Below are positions 5,634 through 8,151 of a stretch of 8,151 bases of DNA, in pieces. The first letter of the stretch is position 1; every line of letters begins with the position of its first letter. A program made the position numbers and the translations under genes. Origin of the DNA: Cenarchaeum sp. (GTDB lineage: Archaea; Thermoproteota; Nitrososphaeria; Nitrososphaerales; Nitrosopumilaceae). The stretch is from NCBI GenBank assembly GCA_020027365.1, contig JAHRAJ010000091.1, forward strand, positions 1 through 8,151, given 5' to 3'. A model generated the notes under the pieces. The model had not been told where the DNA came from. It made no database searches and saw only the letters and a program-made list of their open reading frames with translations.

Positions 5634-5864
5634 TCACGTACCCGGCGGCTTGTAAATCTTGTTGTTTTGGACCTGGTCCAAATTGTTGATCTGGAGAAAA
5701 AAGTGGTCAAAGATTTGGTGTTGGATGCCGTAACGTGCCCACGTCGGCCCGCATGCTTCGGACTGCCAATCCGTGGGATTCCAAACTACATGATGCCGGG
5801 GGGACATCCTCACCCGTATCTCTGAATCATGCACGATTCTACTCAGATCGGCACCCCATGCCAT
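5634..5864 (-). CDS. Small hypothetical protein, Trp/His-containing
   Basis: From ATG 5864 this frame encodes 76 residues. The part from about residue 12 onward reads like a genuine folded protein: EIRVRMSPRHHVVWNPTDWQ, then ACGPTWARYGIQHQIFDHFF and a polar end NLDQVQNNKIYKPPGT. It has four Trp overall and no hydrophobic segment. The start was chosen because GGGAG (minus strand, 5877-5873) lies 8 bases upstream. The same frame stays open to an ATG at 6011 (125 residues), which would overlap the stop of a possible further ORF as ATGA, but the extra 49 residues look poorly protein-like. An internal ATG at 5807 is another option. The stop is 6 bases before the acidic ORF. No family recognised. 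Confidence 0.5.
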   Translation of the reverse strand: MAWGADLSRIVHDSEIRVRMSPRHHVVWNPTDWQSEACGPTWARYGIQHQIFDHFFLQINNLDQVQNNKIYKPPGT

Positions 5865-5872
5865 TAACGGAT

Positions 5873-5877
5873 CTCCC
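5873..5877 (-). promoter_or_regulatory. Possible Shine-Dalgarno site of the Trp/His small ORF
   Basis: Read on the minus strand, GGGAGATC lies with its GGGAG core 8 bases before ATG 5864. It resembles the GGAGGTGATC consensus and is the main reason for preferring this start over ATG 6011. Confidence 0.4.
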
Positions 5878-6007
5878 GTCCTTTGCCCTAATGCTCCAGC
5901 AACATCTGCCGGTGCCGGATGGGTGGCTCTGGTCAAAATTGCTGATAAGAGCCGAAAAGTGGCCGGAAACATCAAGTTTCGAACGAAACAGGCAGATGGC
6001 CGCCGCG

Positions 6008-6187
6008 TCATGCCGTAGCTCTTGCTACGGACGCCGCCAGGGTCGCATTCTCCAGAATCTTGTCGTAGCTGTCCTCTGGCCGCTCCGGCGAAATGCGCTT
6101 GTTTCTGGCGTTTTCGGCAATCCCGTCATCGCCGATCAGGTGTGTTGAACACCGTGGTGGGCGACGACTATGACATGCGAAACTCAC
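6008..6187 (-). CDS. Possible short ORF or gene remnant upstream of the small-ORF cluster
   Basis: A 59-residue frame opens at GTG 6187 and stops at TGA 6010-6008; an in-frame stop lies four codons further upstream. The first 16 residues (MSFACHSRRPPRCSTH) look non-coding. From residue 17 the frame reads much more like protein: LIGDDGIAENARNKRISPER, then PEDSYDKILENATLAASVAR and a short end. No ordinary start codon lies between those two parts. The stop overlaps an ATG of the next frame as ATGA. This could be the surviving 3' end of a decayed gene, a gene with an unusual start, or chance. The DSYDKILEN segment vaguely recalls small antitoxin-like proteins, but that is not a claim. Confidence 0.3.
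   Translation of the reverse strand: MSFACHSRRPPRCSTHLIGDDGIAENARNKRISPERPEDSYDKILENATLAASVARATA
6013..6030. repeat. Hairpin CCGTAGC-TCTT-GCTACGG
   Basis: A 7-base-pair perfect stem with a 4-base loop, located at the extreme 3' end of the possible short ORF at 6008-6187. Read on the minus strand it ends 2 bases before the ATGA overlap. It could influence translation coupling there or be coincidental. Confidence 0.35.
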
Positions 6188-6398
6188 TGCATCCGATCAG
6201 GTGGGCGGGAAGCTGTGAGGGGGTACGGGCGATGACCGGATGGACCGGACGGCGTTTTGCCAGCCGGCGCCGGTTGTAGTGCCGGTAGACGGAAAGAGAT
6301 GGAAACACGCCGTGGTTGATACGGTTGATCCAAGCAGATGCGTACCGCCACCGCCACCGCCACCGCCACCGCCACCGACGACGATGACCTACGGCCTT
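6031..6398. other. Largely non-coding interval between the aminotransferase and the small-ORF cluster
   Basis: Apart from the possible short ORF ending at 6008, no convincing gene is present. An 11-base direct repeat, CCGATCAGGTG, occurs at 6132-6142 and 6193-6203, 61 bases apart. Near the aminotransferase stop lies an ACCGCC microsatellite. No tRNA or T-run terminator was recognised for the aminotransferase transcript. Confidence 0.4.
6344..6377. repeat. ACCGCC hexanucleotide microsatellite
   Basis: Five perfect copies of ACCGCC plus a partial ACCG, beginning 22 bases downstream of the aminotransferase stop codon. Frames through it give alternating Ala-Thr or Ala-Val runs and are not genes. 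Copy number may vary between strains by slippage. Confidence 0.85.
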
Positions 6399-7802
6399 TT
6401 AATCTGATGCGGGTGCGCTGTTTTCTGCAAACTCTGCGGCCGCCCTGCCAACCCGGCGGATGTCTTCCTCTGTATGGGCCGTCGAAACGGCCCCCAGCTT
6501 GCCGGGCAAAAAGAATATGCCGTCCTGCGCGATCATCTTGAAATGAAACCTGCCAAGCATCCCCGCGTCACACGCCGCCGCGTCGGCGGCGCTGGATATG
6601 TCGTGCACGTCACCCGTGGTAAAGTGCGGCATGAACAGCGATCCCATCCCGGTGACGACGGCCCTGCCGTCAAACGCACTGCCAAGCATGTCGCGCGCCA
6701 TGGATCCCAGCCTGTCCAGCCTGGGGTATATCCGCCCTGCATCCTTTTTTAGTGCAGACAGCGTCTCAAACCCGGCCGTCATGGATGCCGGGTTTGCCGA
6801 AAACGTCCCGCCTCCGATGTACGTTCTGTCCTCCTTGGCAAAACGCGTCGTGTCCGCATGACTCATGACCTCGTCGTGCCCGCAGACGGCCCCGATCGCA
6901 AGCCCGCCCCCGACAATCTTGCCAAGCGTTACAACGTCGGGATCCAGCCGCATGGTCGGGTACAGGCAACCGTACCTAAACCGAAACCCCGTCACGATCT
7001 CGTCCAGCATAAACAGCGCCCCGCACGAGTGCGCAAACTCCTGCACGCCCCTCAGGTAATCCTGCCTGGCCGGAATGCATCCGCCCCCGCCGAGAACGGG
7101 CTCTATGATGACGCCTGCAAGGTCGCCCCGGATCCTTGACAGTATTTTCAGCGATCCCTCCAAATCGTTGTACGGGATGGACACCACGTGCTTCGTGTCC
7201 GGCAACCCCGCGCTCTCCGGAGTCGTGTACGGCCAGTTTACCGTCTTGAGCAGGTCCGACGTATACCCGTGCCACCCGCCGTCCACCTTGGCAACCACGT
7301 TTTTCCCCGTCACCCCGCGCGCAAGCCGCACCGCATACATCGTGGCCTCCGTCCCGGACGTGACATACCGTATGCGTTCGGCCGCCCGCACCGCCTTGGC
7401 GATGGCGTCTGACAGCATGATTGCAGGCTCGCTGACGGTCCCGTGCATCCAGCCCCTTGACAGCTGCGCCGCAACCCCCGCCCTGACGGACGCCGGGACA
7501 TGCCCCAGCACCAGACTCCAGTGCCCCATCCAATAGTCAGTATACCCGTTGCCGTCGACGTCCACCAGCCGCTTCCCCCGGGCCGATCTGGTGACAAACG
7601 GATATGGCTCGAAAAACCGGATGTTGTGGCTGACCCCGTTGACGTGCAGCCTGGCCGATCTGGCAAACAGCCGGGCCGATCGGGGGGTGTTCCTCCTGTA
7701 TGCCGCGATCAGGCCGCCATCCCCCCCTGCCGCTGCCGCTGCGGCCGCCCTGCGCCCCGACCCGCCGCCCTTTTTTGGCGCAGATCGGCCCCTTTTGTGC
7801 AT
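6399..7802 (-). CDS. hemL: Class III PLP aminotransferase, glutamate-1-semialdehyde aminotransferase-like
   Basis: A 467-residue fold-type I PLP enzyme. Seen motifs are phosphate-binding [15 protein letters not shown] (149-163), the PLP-nitrogen aspartate in [11 protein letters not shown] (Asp267), the Schiff-base lysine in [14 protein letters not shown] (Lys295), and [15 protein letters not shown] (332-346). Overall likeness is greatest to HemL, which converts glutamate-1-semialdehyde to 5-aminolevulinate for tetrapyrroles. The segment after WHGYTSDLL lacks the GSG and SPGVP gating-loop signatures of bacterial HemL, so a different amino-group substrate is possible. Start: the frame is open to an ATG at 7991, but ATG 7802 lies 28 bases from a strong TATA box and is preferred, giving a leaderless mRNA. 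The N-terminus (residues 8-30) is basic and Ala/Gly-rich low complexity. It is divergent from the 16S rRNA gene. Confidence 0.85.
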   Translation of the reverse strand: MHKRGRSAPKKGGGSGRRAAAAAAAGGDGGLIAAYRRNTPRSARLFARSARLHVNGVSHNIRFFEPYPFVTRSARGKRLVDVDGNGYTDYWMGHWSLVLGHVPASVRAGVAAQLSRGWMHGTVSEPAIMLSDAIAKAVRAAERIRYVTSGTEATMYAVRLARGVTGKNVVAKVDGGWHGYTSDLLKTVNWPYTTPESAGLPDTKHVVSIPYNDLEGSLKILSRIRGDLAGVIIEPVLGGGGCIPARQDYLRGVQEFAHSCGALFMLDEIVTGFRFRYGCLYPTMRLDPDVVTLGKIVGGGLAIGAVCGHDEVMSHADTTRFAKEDRTYIGGGTFSANPASMTAGFETLSALKKDAGRIYPRLDRLGSMARDMLGSAFDGRAVVTGMGSLFMPHFTTGDVHDISSAADAAACDAGMLGRFHFKMIAQDGIFFLPGKLGAVSTAHTEEDIRRVGRAAAEFAENSAPASD

Positions 7803-7826
7803 AAATCCCGCTGTTTCTTGCGATGG

Positions 7827-7833
7827 TTTATAT
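7827..7833 (-). promoter_or_regulatory. TATA box of the aminotransferase gene
   Basis: On the minus strand the sequence reads CATATAAACC. Its centre is about 28 bases before the A of ATG 7802, so transcription should begin at the start codon. This decides the start over the upstream in-frame ATG at 7991, whose extension would run through the promoter. Confidence 0.65.
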
Positions 7834-7907
7834 GTATTTGACAATCGCCCTGCCTTTGCATACGAAACGCAAGGCGGCGCTTGTGATGAGTCATGGCATT
7901 GAGCCAC

Positions 7908-7914
7908 TTTATGA
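7908..7914 (+). promoter_or_regulatory. Candidate TATA box of the rRNA operon
   Basis: TTTATGA on the plus strand would place the start site near 7935 and leave a leader of about 100 bases before mature 16S. It is imperfect. Other AT-rich stretches (AAAAATAC, 8003-8010) are too close to the 16S start. The spacing to the divergent aminotransferase TATA box is about 75 bases. Confidence 0.35.
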
Positions 7915-7934
7915 TTCACAGGCCTCCAGTTTCG

Positions 7935-8003
7935 CATACAGTATGAGGTTCTGATCAACCGATCAGTTCTGAATTGTGAAGACAAGTGCATCCGTCCAAT
8001 TCA
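7935..8003 (+). promoter_or_regulatory. Inverted repeats in the 16S rRNA leader
   Basis: Three perfect inverted repeats lie in the expected pre-rRNA leader: CATAC-A-GTATG (7935-7945), CTGATC-AACC-GATCAG (7951-7966), and TGAATTG (7970-7976) with CAATTCA (7997-8003). The leader should also pair with the sequence beyond the 16S 3' end to make the processing stem, but that part is outside the window. Confidence 0.4.
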
Positions 8004-8037
8004 AAAATACTTTCCATAATCACGATACACGACAAAG

Positions 8038-8151
8038 AATCCCGTTGATCCTGCGGGACCTGACTGCTATCGGATTGATACTAAGCCATGCGAGTCATTG
8101 TAGCAATACAAGGCGGACTGCTCAGTAACACGTAGTCAATCTACCCTGTAG
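8038..8151 (+). rRNA. 16S ribosomal RNA, 5' end (runs off the right edge)
   Basis: The sequence from about 8038 matches the 5' end of archaeal 16S rRNA: GTTGATCCTG, GACTGCTATCGGATTGATAC, TAAGCCATGCGAGTC and GCTCAGTAACACGTAG. The variable bases agree with marine group I Thaumarchaeota and, from memory, with Cenarchaeum symbiosum. Helix 1 is TCCCG (8040-8044) paired with CGGGA (8054-8058), where most archaea have TCCGG/CCGGA. Only about 114 bases of roughly 1,470 are present. The exact mature 5' end is judged by alignment and could differ by a few bases. Confidence 0.96.

Noticed and set aside
5735..6148. 137-residue plus-strand frame over the small-ORF cluster
   Set aside because: No promoter or ribosome site and poor residue composition; the minus-strand frames are more protein-like and fit the packed gene order.
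6300..6340. T-arm-like GGTTGATCC, considered as a tRNA fragment
   Set aside because: The GTTCRA core is absent and no acceptor, D or anticodon arm could be folded around it.
7075..7536. 153-residue plus-strand frame
   Set aside because: It is antisense to the PLP-binding region of the aminotransferase; a shadow.
7884..7954. Possible C/D box guide RNA (GTGATGA C box and CTGA D box about 70 bases apart)
   Set aside because: No internal D' box, an imperfect C' box and no terminal stem; the match is weak and falls in the rRNA promoter region.
7803..7991. 63-residue N-terminal extension of the aminotransferase from ATG 7991
   Set aside because: It would translate through the TATA box at 7827-7833, and its residues match no part of the enzyme family.

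Overview
The window looks like chromosomal DNA of a marine ammonia-oxidising archaeon (Nitrososphaerota/Thaumarchaeota), most likely Cenarchaeum symbiosum or a close sponge-associated relative. The evidence is a 16S rRNA 5' end of marine group I type at the right edge, an archaeal DnaG-type TOPRIM protein, an archaeal CTP-dependent riboflavin kinase, a crotonase of the type used in the 3-hydroxypropionate/4-hydroxybutyrate CO2 fixation cycle, archaeal TATA boxes with very short leaders, and GC-rich DNA. Free-living Nitrosopumilus is AT-rich, so the high GC favours the Cenarchaeum branch. The species assignment is from memory of these sequences, not from a search.

Layout. Positions 1-158 hold the 5' part of a minus-strand exported protein that runs off the left edge. 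A gene-free stretch of about 500 bases follows, GC-rich and containing several inverted repeats. Next come two monocistronic plus-strand genes: a crotonase (661-1440) and an A-type Fe-S carrier protein (1628-1978). Each has its own TATA box and is followed by a T-run. A second gene-free stretch (1979-2388) contains three strong GC hairpins. A plus-strand pair follows, dnaG (2389-3732) and ribK (3739-4440), separated by 6 bases and probably one transcript. It meets, tail to tail, a minus-strand cluster read from about 6187 down to 4579: two or three small unrecognised ORFs and a seven-repeat TPR protein, packed with overlaps or gaps of only a few bases. The small ORFs are the least certain calls here. 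After a non-coding interval with a hexanucleotide microsatellite comes a minus-strand class III aminotransferase of the glutamate-1-semialdehyde aminotransferase type (6399-7802). Its promoter diverges from the rRNA operon, whose 16S gene starts near 8038 and continues past the right edge.

How the genes fit together. This is mostly housekeeping DNA: carbon fixation (crotonase), Fe-S delivery, RNA/DNA metabolism (DnaG), flavin synthesis (RibK), tetrapyrrole-type aminotransfer and ribosomal RNA. No mobile element, CRISPR array, tRNA or phage gene was seen. The points most worth a second look are the serine/arginine tract inside DnaG, the compensatory base-pair swap in helix 1 of the 16S rRNA, the structured intergenic regions, the packed small-ORF cluster upstream of the TPR gene, and the altered active-site region of the aminotransferase.
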